Source: Chara braunii (taxonomy: Eukaryota; Streptophyta; Charophyceae; Charales; Characeae). Taken from it: 21,966 nt of DNA. Positions within the stretch are counted from its first letter, which is position 1, and every line of letters begins with the position of its first letter. Below the pieces are notes generated by a model. The model did no database searches. It was not told the origin of the DNA and worked only from the letters and a program-made list of their open reading frames with translations. The DNA is taken from contig BFEA01000519.1 of NCBI GenBank assembly GCA_003427395.1, positions 762,606 to 784,571 on the forward strand, in the 5' to 3' direction. The position numbers and the translations under genes are program-made. Below are positions 1 through 9,528 of the stretch, piece by piece.

Positions 1-84
<84 letters not shown>
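1..84. repeat. (TC)n microsatellite
   Basis: An uninterrupted TC dinucleotide run fills the first 84 bases. The window ends in the same repeat on the same strand, which suggests both edges are simple-sequence assembly boundaries. Confidence 0.98.
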
Positions 85-88
<4 letters not shown>

Positions 89-1790
89 GCGCGCGCACGC
101 ACATACTTCCTCCCTCTTGTGCGACCTCCTCTCCCTAGCGCGACGTCCTCGTCCTCCCTCGTGGCCCCCTCCTCTCACTCGCACAGACTCCTCCCCCTAG
201 CGTGACCTCCCCCTACCATTGGTGCGACCTCCTCCTCCCCCTCCCGCACGACCTCCTGCAACCTTTCATCCCAGCGTGCGACCTGCTCCTACCCCTCCCA
301 TGACCTCCTCCTCCCCCGTGCACAAACCATTCCTCCCCCTCTTCGAACCTCCTCCTCGACCTCGCATGACTTCCTCCTCCCCTTCACAGGACCTCCTCCC
401 CGTCCTTGCACAACCTGCTTTTCCCCCTTGCACATCGTCTTCCAACCTCCTCCTCCCCGTCACGCGATGTTCTCCTACCTCTCTTTTGACCTCCTCCAAC
501 TCCTCCTCCGCCTTGCGCCACCTCCTCCTCACCTCTCATGTGTCCTCTTCCGACCTCCTCATCCCACTCGCGTGACCTCCTTCCACCTCCCTTCCGACCT
601 CCGCACGACCTCCTGCAACCTCTCGTCCTCCTTGTGCGACCTGCTCGTCTCCCTCGCACTACCTCCTCCTCCCCCTTGCACGACCCACTCCTCCCCCTCT
701 TTCGACCTCCTCCTCTCCCTTGTGCGACCTCCTCCTAGGCTCCTCCCCCTCTTACGACCTCATGCTCGTCCTTGCACAACACGCTCCTCCCCCTCACACA
801 TCGGCTTCCAACCTCCTCCCCCTCGTGCGACCTCCTCCTACCCCTCGCGCGACCTCCTCCTACCCCTCACGCGCCCTCCTTCTCTCCCTCGCACGACTTC
901 CTCCCCCTCTTTTGACCTCTCCCTTGCTTAACCTCTTCCTCCCCCTCACACAACGTCCTCCTAATCCTTGTGCGACCTCCTCCCCCTCACGTGTCCTCCA
1001 CCCACCTCCTCATCCCCCTCGCATAACCACCTCCTCCTCCTCCCCCTCGCGCGACCTCCTCCTACCCCTTGCACGACCTCCTCCTACCCCTAGCGCCCCC
1101 TTCTTCCCCTCGTGCGACTTCCTCCCCCTCTTCTGACCTCTCCCTTGCTTGACCACTTCCTCCCCCTCACACAATATCCTCCTAATCCTTGTGCGACCTC
1201 CTCCCCCTCACGTGTCGTCCACCCACCTCCTCATCCCCCTCGCACAACCTCCTCCTCCTCCTCCTTGTCGCGATGTCTGCTTCCCCCTCGCATGACCTCC
1301 TCCCACCTCTCTTCCGACCTCCTCCTCCTTGTCGCGACGTCCACTTCCCCCTCGCACAACCTCCTCCTCCTTTTGCGACCTCCTCGTCCCCCTCGTTCCG
1401 ACCTCCTCCTCCCCCTTGTGCGATGTCCTCCTCCCCCTGGCAACCTCCTCCCTACATCCTCTCCCCTCCTCCATGAATTTTAGTTGCCTGCCATGCTTAT
1501 CGTCCCCGTCCCTCTTTCTCCTTTTTTGTTCCATCCTCCTCCTCTTTCCTCCATTCTCATCGTCCCCTCGCTCCTCCTCTTTTTCGTTGGTCCTCCTCGT
1601 CCTCGCTGCTCCTCATGCTGCCTCCTTTGTTTCGATCGGCCCAAACATGCTTCTCCCTCTTCATCCTCCCTCTTTCTCCCATCCTTCCTTCTCTGAGCGC
1701 ACACGTGCCACATGCCCTAAATGTCTTTCTCCCTCTTCCTCCTCCCTCCTCCTGCATTGATCCTCCCTCCGCCATCACATCTTTCCATCG
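85..1790. repeat. Pyrimidine-rich degenerate minisatellite field
   Basis: The plus strand is a C/T-rich run of imperfect units of about 18-22 bp built on a core like GTGCGACCTCCTCCTCCCC, most carrying one or two CpG sites. Larger blocks are also duplicated: about 245-480 resembles 602-830 (offset about 357-366 bp), and about 860-1040 resembles 1080-1260 (offset 220 bp). From about 1485 the units fade into plain CCT/CTT-rich sequence. Open frames here encode only Pro/Ser/Leu-rich or Arg/Glu/Gly-rich strings dictated by composition and were not accepted as genes. Confidence 0.9.
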
Positions 1791-2077
1791 CCGCCCTTTT
1801 CCATATCGACGCGACCCCCGCCCGGCACCACGGACTGGCGGGAAACAGAACTGAATGGGGGGGTTGAAAGAAAAATCGTGGCAGCGGGGAACGGGACTTT
1901 GTGTTCTCCTGACACTGCAGAGCGGGGCGTGTCGCGTGGAACCGCCACACCGAATTTCCCTCACTCCCGCCCGCAGTCCCGCCACGAAACGCCACGACCG
2001 ATTTACCTTGCCCCAGTCTCACCCGCCTCCACACCGAATTTCACTGGGCCCAGCGGGAAGCGTCACGCTGGGCCCTT
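1791..2077. other. Spacer without a recognisable gene
   Basis: A GC-rich stretch in which a short phrase (CCACACCGAATTTC) occurs twice, near 1948 and 2030. A plus-strand open frame runs through it into the Penelope-like region, but the residues before about 2080 show no domain and differ in character from what follows. Confidence 0.5.
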
Positions 2078-3013
2078 TGCATTCTTTAAGAGTATAGGGA
2101 CGGCATACCGACTTCTGGCTTCCGTTATTGAGGCCGAGATGGATCTGTGCATGGACAAAGCCCTTAGTTAGGACACGGAACTCATCAAGGGCCCCTACCC
2201 GATCAGTCCTGATGCCATGGCCTTACCTCCGGTTGGGCACTTTGATCACATAAAGTGCTCCTTGTCTGGCTCGCAGCTAAAGATAAGAAGTTTTTGTGAT
2301 GGCCTGATGTCATCTCTGAACTGAAGAGAATTTGGAATGTGGGAAGACCGTTCCTCAAGTGTCGTTGTGTAGAGGAAGGAAAGGAGGACTGCAAAACCAC
2401 TATCATGTGCTTTGATCACGTCCTCTGGTATATTCTCATCCACATAGAATACCTTTACCCTACTGCTCCCTCACTCAGGGCTCGAATCAAAGCCATGAGA
2501 AATTTTCTCAAGAAAACATGGCGCGCACCTATCCTCGCTTCCATTGTGTTTGTGCACATGAGGCTCATCATGACACAGATGGATGAGAACGTTATTCTTA
2601 AACCCAGTAGGTAGCAGGATACGATTCATGACGATCCGGTAGTAATGGCGCGCAAATTCCCGCGAAAGATGGTTGCTCTAAATTTGCCTGATAAGTACAT
2701 CAAAGCCCCTGCCAAGAAACGGAGGGTAAAGGAGAAGGACAATCGGTCAGCGAAAAGGCAGAGCAACACATTGCTCACGTATTATGTCAGACCAGTTGTG
2801 ACGGAAGGAGAACAGAAACAACACAATAATGGAAGCCAACCGGTGGAAATGTCGGCATCACCCCTCGAGGATTCGGAAGGAATTGCGGCCCAGGAGACTC
2901 CTCCATGTTTTTCAATCACAATCCAATCAGGACGTGGAGGCTCGGTTGCGAGTAAGAAGCCAAGAAGAAGCCCCAGGACAGCAAACGCAAGGGCGTCCCT
3001 GTTTGCTAAATAA
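2078..3013 (+). pseudogene. N-terminal region of the Penelope-like ORF
   Basis: Reading begins near FKSIGTAYRLLAS in one frame, passes a stop at 2169-2171 and runs to a stop near 2324. It then continues in a second frame from about 2318 to 3013 with one in-frame TAG at 2612-2614. The second part has an aromatic stretch (HIEYLYP), a segment around FLKKTWRAPILAS, and a strongly basic patch with PAKKRRVKEKD that resembles a nuclear localisation signal. The C-terminal third is Ser/Lys/Arg-rich and probably disordered. I cannot assign a domain. Its position and strand before the RT suggest an upstream part of the same polyprotein or a separate ORF1; DNA or RNA binding is only a guess from charge. 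Coding character is supported by continuity across the stops. Confidence 0.5.
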
Positions 3014-3029
3014 GTATCATGCTTAATCG

Positions 3030-3540
3030 TATATGTATGCATGTATTTTTCGTGTGCAGGATGCAGAAGGATGTTTAGTCACCGACGAACCTGGGAGACT
3101 CAAATGGCAAATGAAACAGTGTGAGAAAGGCAGAATGTATGTCCATATCAAGTATGTCAATCAAGCAATGGAAACAGTCAGATTCAAGGAGATTGTGGAA
3201 AAAACCTTCGAGTTGTTTTTCTCTCCTATGACTGTTATCGTTTTCTCCTCTCTCATCACTGGTTGGACTTACTTGAGCTCTCTGGAGTCTGTATTATCCC
3301 TGCCCGCTGATGTAGTCAAAGATTTCAATCTTCAAAATGAATCCTTTAATGCTCTGGCAGAAGCACTTGCCCATGTGCGCGCAAATGTTTTCTCGCTTAT
3401 CATGCATATTGTACTAAGGATATGGTTCAACTCTTCACCTCACCATCCATACATGTCCTAACGCTTGACCCTCGCTTCTCTGCAAATGATGCGTTCAGCT
3501 CACTCTTAGAAAATGGCATCATCGTATCTCACTCCAGCCC
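3030..3540 (+). pseudogene. Middle segment of the Penelope-like ORF
   Basis: An open frame reads through 3033-3461, from about DAEGCLVTDEPGRLKWQ to a hydrophobic stretch (MTVIVFSSLITG) and an Ala-rich helix-like part (ALAEALAHVRAN). A different frame starting at 3422 takes over (IHVLTLDPRFSANDAF) and stops at about 3540. Immediately before, at 3014-3059, lies sequence with a GT start and a pyrimidine-GTGTGCAG end. It could mimic a 46-bp intron, but a stop codon precedes it and it is very short. No known domain is recognised. The segment is placed with the element because the next frame continues naturally into the RT region. Confidence 0.42.
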
Positions 3541-5184
3541 GTGATAATTGCTAAAGCAAAAGAGGAATTCTTAAGGTTTTGGAAAAAGATTGTTGGTCTA
3601 ATTGATCTAAAACTTTTCTCCCCGCTGGAGCCATCAAGGAAGCCTACAAATACGTCAACAATCAGATTGCACAACAAATTTCTGCTTCTTGCCTTAGAAG
3701 GCATCGGGATCCACCTTGTGTGCTAGATAGTCACGCGGTTAGGAATGAAATAAAATTTCTCACAATAACTGTTTTTATATCCAGAACGGACAAAGCAGCA
3801 AATACGTCATCATTTGTCTGCATTCATTTGGTTCGAAAGCTTGCCCTTGATCGGCTCAACAACATTGATTTCGAACTTGAACCTACGACAGGCACACATA
3901 AACAAATCATAATCGAGGTTAAGCAATCTCTTTTTAATATCTTACCAAACGAATTTAACATACCAGATAGAATATCGTTTTTAATGGCTCTCTACAAACA
4001 CCATAAAAAATTGTTCAGGTGGATAACGAATGCATCTTTTTCTTTCCTCACCACCTCCATTAAGTCGGTAATCCCTTTGGTAAAAAGCAGATGTAGGGTA
4101 ATTACGAATGGTATTAAAAGTTTTCACCGAGTTGAAACCCCAATATCGTGGTCTGTGGATTCAGTCTAGGACTATTGCTACAACCTACCTGACAAAGTCT
4201 TCTCAGTATTCAGCAGATATTTCTCGTTGCTTTGAAAATATTCCCATCGGACAGAAAAAGGATGGGTTTCCGGCTGCGATGAAGTTTTTTCTGGATTTAG
4301 GTTGGCGAGTGAAGGGTCCAACCAAATATCTCAAATGCAAATTGTCGGTGAATGGTATGTAGTCGTGTACAACAATTTGGGTAGGATTCAAAAAGAGTGA
4401 TATACCTCACCAAAGAGAAGATAATCCTGCTAGTGCAATGGGTGTTTGACATATGCTTCACAAGCCTTGGCGATTGTTACTGGAGGCAGAAATCTGGAAT
4501 CCCAATGGGGCTTCCGTGTTCTCCAACTTTTTGCACTGTCTATTTTTTTAAGTATGAATACAAGATGATAATGAGAATCCTAGACAACAAGGCGTATGAA
4601 ATCCTTCCCTTCTTTAAGAATGCGTTCAGATACATTGACAATCTGCACTGTTTGAGCAATCTCTTCATTCTGGAATTTTTAGATCTCAAAATCTCAAAGG
4701 AGGAGGATAGCATATATAAGCTATATCCTATGGATCTCGTTGAGATCAAGAATCAAAAGGGAACCTTCATGAAGGGAGCATCAGGGGAAATATATAAGTT
4801 AAAAACCCAATTCCTAAATCTAGAATTTTTTGTCATCTCGGAGCAGACGGGGGAGTTTGTTACTACCAAGTTTGATAAGAGAAGACTGATGGACTTCTCT
4901 ATATCTAAATATGTCAAATTTTACTCAAATCGACATGTCAAGCATTCAGTTAATATTATCATCTCCCAAGCTGCCATAGTCCTGGTACTATGCTTCAAAC
5001 CTTCGATGCAGCTAACGAGTTATGGTGCATTGTGGATGAAATGATGAAGAATGGTTTCCACAAGCAAAAGTGTCTACGTTGTGCATATTTAGTTTTTGAC
5101 TCTCCACATCTATACATGAAACCCATAGTGGATGTGCAAGCAACGTGCCGCATTTTCAAGGTACCAATCTTCCCCATCCTATGA
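3541..5184 (+). pseudogene. Penelope-like reverse transcriptase, inactive
   Basis: Five frame segments make up an RT: 3541-3726, 3720-4169, about 4108-4362, 4397-5044 and 4990-5184. Visible motifs in order are RTDKAANTSSFVC (about 3790-3828), LYKHHK followed by RWITNA, motif A DISRCFENIP with its Asp at 4216-4218, motif B SGIPMGLPCSP at about 4493-4525, and motif C RYIDN at 4628-4642. In active relatives motif C ends in two Asp residues; here the second is Asn (AAT), consistent with one G-to-A change. Downstream, YPMDLVEIK and KFDKRR keep the thumb-side pattern. The enzyme would have copied element RNA at the target site. Frameshifts and the motif C change make this copy dead. Confidence 0.78.
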
Positions 5185-5283
5185 TGGTGTGTGACTAAAA
5201 GTTTGTGTAAATTGTGTTGAGTTATTAAAAATAATAATAATTTTATTTTTTTCAGTTCCGACCGGTAAGGACTGTGAAAGGTA

Positions 5284-5346
5284 GCTGGCAGGTACCTTGC
5301 AGATGAGGCAGGTACCTGTCACCTGCCTCAGCAGCAGCCTGCCAGC
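5284..5346. repeat. Nested inverted repeat
   Basis: Inner arms TGAGGCAGGT (5304-5313) and ACCTGCCTCA (5321-5330) are perfect 10-bp complements around a 7-base loop. Outer arms GCTGGCAGG (5284-5292) and CCTGCCAGC (5338-5346) add a 9-bp stem. No T-run follows and the genome is eukaryotic, so this is not called a terminator; a fold-back element remnant is possible. Confidence 0.8.
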
Positions 5347-5364
5347 AGGGACAGGGGTAGGTCA

Positions 5365-5490
5365 AACACACACACACACACACGCACACACACACACACA
5401 CACACACGCTCATATACATATATATATACATTTTTTTTTTAATTGTGTAATTTTTGTTTATATATGTATATATATATATATATATATTTA
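5365..5490. repeat. (CA)n and (TA)n compound microsatellite
   Basis: A CA run with one CG interruption (5365-5407) leads into TA runs at about 5411-5428 and 5459-5488, separated by a T-rich spacer. Confidence 0.95.
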
Positions 5491-5536
5491 AAAAGAGGTC
5501 TGTATATATATACATATAGGCAGGGTAACCGGCATT

Positions 5537-5648
5537 CGGGACGGGCCGAACGCCCGAACCCAAACGCCCGAACGTATGGGACCCCTTGGGGATGCGTTCG
5601 GCCGTTCGGGCCGAACGCGGACCCAAAAAAAAAAAAAAAAAAAAAAAA
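5537..5648. repeat. GC-rich repeat block ending in A24
   Basis: The block repeats the phrase CGAACGCCCGAAC in varied forms and contains a perfect 10-bp stem (GCGTTCGGCC at 5594-5603 with GGCCGAACGC at 5609-5618, 5-base loop). It ends in GGACCC followed by 24 adenines (5625-5648). Similar wording recurs at 6186-6246, so this is a repeat family. The A-tail could mean a short retroposon, but no clear RNA polymerase III boxes or target-site duplication were seen. Confidence 0.6.
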
Positions 5649-5825
5649 CAGAAGTCATCAAAAACTTCTGAAAAAAAGATATGTTATGGAGAAAAATAAA
5701 TTAAACAAGATTTTCCTGAGCAATACGTCCGAATTCCTTACCAAATTTGAAATAAAAATCAAATACACAGAACAAATACTAATAATATAAATAAATAAAA
5801 ATAAAAAGAGAATTAAATTGAGTGA

Positions 5826-6180
5826 GTGCGCAAGCATGTTTTTGACACCGCCATCTTTGGCGATTTTTCATTGTTTTTTGGCATAGCTAAATGCCCTGAA
5901 AATTTACAGATTTGTACTTTACATAATACAAAATCCACTATAAAAGTTTCAAAAAATAATAAAATTGTTTAGACCCCGAACTAAAGTGAAAACAAAAAGT
6001 AAAAAGTGAAAAAAAACGTGGGCGAGCACGTTTTGACACCGCCATGTTTGGAGATTTTTAATTCTTATTTGGCTAAGACAAATGACTTGAAAATTTATAG
6101 ACATGTACCTCACGTCATGGAGAACTCATAAAAAACAATTCAGAAAAAAATATATATTTTTAAGCCCCGAAATATTTTTT
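5826..6180. repeat. Two-copy 191-bp tandem repeat, AT-rich
   Basis: GACACCGCCAT begins at 5844 and again at 6035 (offset 191). Around it, GCAAGCATGTTTTTGACACCGCCAT matches GCGAGCACGTTTTGACACCGCCAT, and the later TGAAAATTTA(C/T)AGA phrase is also shared. The A-rich sequence before each copy and the CCCCGAA phrases near 5975 and 6165 are alike too. No coding frame is convincing. Confidence 0.7.
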
Positions 6181-6185
6181 GGCGG

Positions 6186-6246
6186 GGGCCGAACGCCGTC
6201 GGGTTCGGACCCCGTACAGGACCCCGAACGCCCGAGCGTACGGAGC
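6186..6246. repeat. GC-rich repeat block abutting the gypsy fragment
   Basis: It starts GGGGCCGAACGCC and includes CGAACGCCCGAGCGTACGG, close to CGAACGCCCGAACGTATGG in the 5537-5624 block in the same orientation. Its right edge adjoins the minus-strand gypsy codons for WIRP, so the gypsy homology stops exactly where this block starts. Confidence 0.6.
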
Positions 6247-7222
6247 CAGGGCGGATCCAACCCTTGTCCAACAAGTCGTCGAGTTGTGTGCGGAGGGCCA
6301 TAAGCTTTTTCTCGCTCATGAGATAAATGCAACATTTTCGGCGGCACGACACCGACCTCAAGAATCTCTCGTGAGAGATCGATCGATCCGGCACCCCACC
6401 GGTAGGTGACTCGAAGATGTCAGCGAACTCGTCAAGCAACTGCACCACACGGGGGTCCGAAGACAAGTCGATGGGTGAAGAGTCGACTACCGCAACGGTC
6501 CGTAGGAAACATAGGCCTATCTTGGCTACTGGTAAGCACAAGTAGCCCGGAATGACTTGGCGGTCACCACTTGATACCGGATTAAAGGGTGCGGAAGAGG
6601 AATAGTACACGGCACTTTCGCGTCGAAGGAGTCCTGGACGGTAAGAGTCCGCCGGTGGAAGTTGACTGTGTGATCCGCACTTGCAAGCTAAGGCATTCCC
6701 AAAATGATATAGAAGTTCGTGTCCAAAATGTCGAACGTCACCGGTTCTCATGCATGAGGTGCGAAATACACCGCGACGGCCTCGATTTAGCGATCGCGAA
6801 GTTGTTGCGTTTTTCCGTCTGCCAACTTGATCGCCGTTGGGTTTGCCTTCCTCCAAACTTGTGCGCCAAGGCTAGCCCTTTGCATAAAGGCTTGGCTCAT
6901 GAAATTGCAAGTCGAGCCGCTATCTTGCGAAGCGCTGCAAGACGCTTGCCCAACTTGGAAGCGGAGATAGAGGAGCGGTGCGTTATTGTCATCGTACTGC
7001 TACTTGCGAAATTTGTGGGCCACCTTGGTAACATACGCAAAGATGTCCCCCACCACAACTTCGTCAACCATCGGTGAAGTTGGTGGTACATAGAAGGATA
7101 AGTATGTGCGACGATGAGCTCAGAGTGTTGCGCATTGCGGTCCTGGCAAGCGGCTCATGGTCGGGAGAGGAAGCCATGTGGAATCCTCGGACGTGAGTGG
7201 GTCCAATACCTCTATGTTGAAC
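6247..7222 (-). pseudogene. Ty3/gypsy protease and pre-RT linker, inverted
   Basis: On the minus strand this reads from about VLDPLTSEDSTW (near 7200) through MVDEVVVGDIFAYVTKVAH (near 7060) to an aspartic protease with the active-site pattern DSGSTCNFM at about 6898-6924. The protease would cleave the Gag-Pol polyprotein. It is interrupted by a TAA at 6787-6789 and further stops, including a TAG right after LGMP, then changes frame near 6535. It continues as the protease-to-RT linker (LLDEFADIFESPTGG) to DLLDKGWIRP at about 6250. Homology ends there, just where RT should continue. The RT continuation lies on the opposite strand from 7223, so this part has been inverted relative to the rest of pol or comes from another copy of the family. 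Confidence 0.82.
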
Positions 7223-8320
7223 TCGCGCGCCGAAACTTCGTATAGGAGAAGCACAAGGATCTACGATTGTGCATCGATTACTGCTCAACGTGCAAACTGT
7301 CAAGAATGCGGGGCCTCTTCCTCGTATTGACGATCTTCTTGAGCGATTGGGTGACGCAAAGTACTTTTCTAAGTGGGACTTGAAGTCGAGATATCATCAG
7401 AGTTCAATACGCTCAAATGATCGCTATAAATTCGCGTTCAAGACGAGGTACAAGCATTTTGAGTGGGTGGTTATGCCTTTTGGCCTCACCAATGCCCCGA
7501 TGACCTTTCAAGGGGTAATGACCAACGAGTTCCGTGCGATGTTGGACCAGTTCGTGCTGGTCTTGGAGGACCATCTTGAGCACCTTCGACAAGTGTTGGA
7601 GGCGCTCCGCCGCGCCAAGTACAAAGCCAACCGCGACAAGTGCGAATTTGTCTAGCAAGAGCTGGAATACTTAGGCCATTTTGTCACACCGAAGAGCATC
7701 AGTCCGTTGTCGAACAAGATTCAAGCCAGCCAAGAGTGGCTGGAGCCGCGGAACGTCACAGATGTCCGTTCGTTTCTTGGTCTTGCCGACTACTACCAAC
7801 GTTTTATCAAGGGATACTTGAAGATCGCGACCCACTTAACCAAGCTTCAATGCGAGGATCGATCGTTTGACTTCGGTGAGGATGCGCGGGGTTCATTTTG
7901 GCCCTCAAAGCCGCGTTATTATCTGCGGAGGTCTTGCGCATCTATGACCCGCTATTGCTAACGCGCGTCACTACTGATGTGTCCGACTGTGGCATCGGTG
8001 CCGTCCTCGAACAACACGATGGCGTGGACTGGCACCCGGTCGAGTGCTTCAGCAAGAAAGTATCCGTCGTGCACTCAGTCGATGATGTATGAAAGAAGGA
8101 GCTCCTAGCCTTCGTCCACGTGCTCAAGCAGTGGTGGCACTTTCTCCTTGGTCAAAGTCTATTCCGATGGGTGACGGACAATAATCCATTGGTCTTCTAC
8201 AAGACCCGAGACACGGTCAACAACACCATCGCCCCCTGGATGGTTTTCATTGACCAATTTGACTTCTTTCCCGATCATATCCCGGGGAAGTCAAACCGTT
8301 TTGCGGATGCTCTTTCATGA
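7223..8320 (+). pseudogene. Gypsy RT and RNase H region
   Basis: RT begins with a mutated start, then LRLCIDY (7258-7281), after which a net 4-base loss shifts frame. The main frame (7282-7655) has motif A-like WDLKSRYHQ and motif B-like MPFGLTNAPMTFQ. Where the family has its YxDD catalytic box and the residues after it, the sequence passes straight from FVLV to LEDHLEHL at 7562/7563, so about eleven codons appear to be missing in frame. After a TAG at 7653-7655 the connection domain follows (RSFLGLADYYQRF). One more frame change near 7890 leads to RNase H, where the acidic pattern TTDVSD, KKELLAF and VTDNNP is kept. RT would have made element cDNA and RNase H would have removed the RNA strand. 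With its catalytic box absent, the RT cannot work. Confidence 0.88.
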
Positions 8321-9528
8321 CGTCCGGAGCATTGCACCTTCGAGATCGATGACGACCTGCGAGACAGCTTCATCCGCGGCTACCAAGCCGACCGCGAGTT
8401 TCACGACAAGTACGCGAATTGCTCCTCTCCTAATCTGACGCAATCACACTACCGGATCCAAGAGGGTATTTGCTCATCCACACGTGGGGGAAGAACCTTC
8501 TTTGTGTTCCAAGTGACTCTCACTTGCGTATGCGGCTTCTTGGTGAGTTCCACAATGCTTCGGCTACCGGACACTTTGGACTCAATCGAACGATTGGCCG
8601 ACTTCACGAGCGCTTTTGGTGGCCCGGCCTTTTCGGCGACGTCACACGCTATTGCGAGTCATGCGAGGTTTGTCGATGCTGCAAATCCCGCAATCATCGT
8701 CCGTACGGCGAGTTGCAACCATTACCGGTCCCCTTGCGCCGAAGGGAAGCGATTGCCATGGACATCACCGGGATGTTCCCCAAGCACAAAACCGGTGTGG
8801 ACGGGATTCTCATGGTGGTTGACCGACTCACCAGTTCGCGATGTTTTTGCCTTGCTACTATCATGCCAAGGTACCGAAGTTGGCCGAGGTTCTTTACGCC
8901 GATTGGATTCAAACCAAGGGTTACCCCAAGGAAATTGTCTGCGCCCTCGACACTCAGTTCATGTCCGATTTTTGGTTGGCGCTCATCAAACGATGGGGCT
9001 CATCTCTGAAGCTGAGTTCGGCTCGCCAACCCCAAACCGATGGCCAAACGGAGAGGGCGCATCAGACCGCACAGGCTCTCCTTCGCACTCTCATCCATCT
9101 CGACCAAAAGGATTGGGTCGAGCGGCTGCCAGATGTCGAGTTGGTCTACAACTCGTCCATTCACCCGACTATTGGGATGTCGCCCTTTGAGTTCGAGCAC
9201 GACTCACCGGTCGACTCTTCGTTGGACACAATCATCTCACGGGCGACTGAGAGTGACGACCATCTTCTTTTCTTGCGGCGGATGCAAGAGCTACTTGTCA
9301 AGGCACGCGATCAGATGGCAAAGACACAGCAACGCATGAGCGAACAGGCCAATTACCAGCGTCTTCCTTGTCCATTCCGCACCAGTAACCTCGTATGGGT
9401 TTCCGTTGCGGAATTCGCCCTCGAACAAGACATTTCTCGCAAGCGCCTCCCGAAATGGATGGGGCCCTGACCGATCGTGGCACCCGCTTGGGATGCACCC
9501 GAAGGACCTTCCATGACGACTTTCCTGG
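8321..9528 (+). pseudogene. Gypsy integrase with lost catalytic Asp
   Basis: A short frame (8321-8468) carries the spacer after RNase H. A one-base loss near 8465 leads into the zinc-binding part with the HHCC pattern (GEFHNASATGH ... YCESCEVC, about 8540-8685). The integrase core follows: the first acidic residue is in AMDITG (about 8757-8774), and a frame change near 8836 continues to LPDVELVYNSSIHP. In relatives the second catalytic Asp is the first D of a CDRD-like box; here the box reads CALDTQF, so that Asp is Ala. The Glu in TDGQTER is kept. A Trp-to-stop change truncates the frame at WMGP (9468-9470). Sequence just after it jumps ahead, suggesting a deletion of several tens of bases before the tail. 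The protein would have inserted cDNA into chromatin; this copy is inactive. Confidence 0.87.

Larger units (their letters stand above)
2078..5184 (+). mobile_element. Decayed Penelope-like retroelement
   Basis: Fragments in one orientation follow one another across about 3.1 kb with at least eight changes of reading frame, which together look like one ancient coding region. The 3' half carries the ordered RT signature typical of Penelope-like elements: a TDKAANT block, a YKHHK block, DISRCFENIP, SGIPMGLPCSP and RYIDN. I see no GIY-YIG endonuclease and no clear terminal repeats, so the element limits are estimates. The 3' end is set at the last homologous-looking frame. An AT-rich tail with an AAT-like run (about 5225-5250) follows and may be part of the element. 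A non-LTR element is less likely because the motif A and B forms are those of the Penelope group. Confidence 0.72.

Noticed and set aside
219-1483. Several Pro/Ser-rich open frames on the plus strand
   Set aside because: Overlapping frames are all open because the pyrimidine minisatellite rarely forms stop codons; no independent sign of coding.
3014-3059. Possible 46-bp intron with GT start and TGTGCAG end
   Set aside because: A stop codon lies directly before the donor, the length is below usual plant introns, and the surrounding element is already frame-broken.
2339-3461. hAT or BED-type DNA transposase
   Set aside because: No zinc-finger spacing, no acidic catalytic pattern and no hAT dimerisation motif; the following RT explains the context better.
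5537-5648. tRNA-derived SINE
   Set aside because: An A-tail is present, but I found no convincing A and B box pair or target-site duplication, so only a generic repeat block is reported.
6589-7077. 162-codon plus-strand frame opposite the gypsy protease
   Set aside because: It is the antisense shadow of the minus-strand protease and linker, which carries recognisable motifs.
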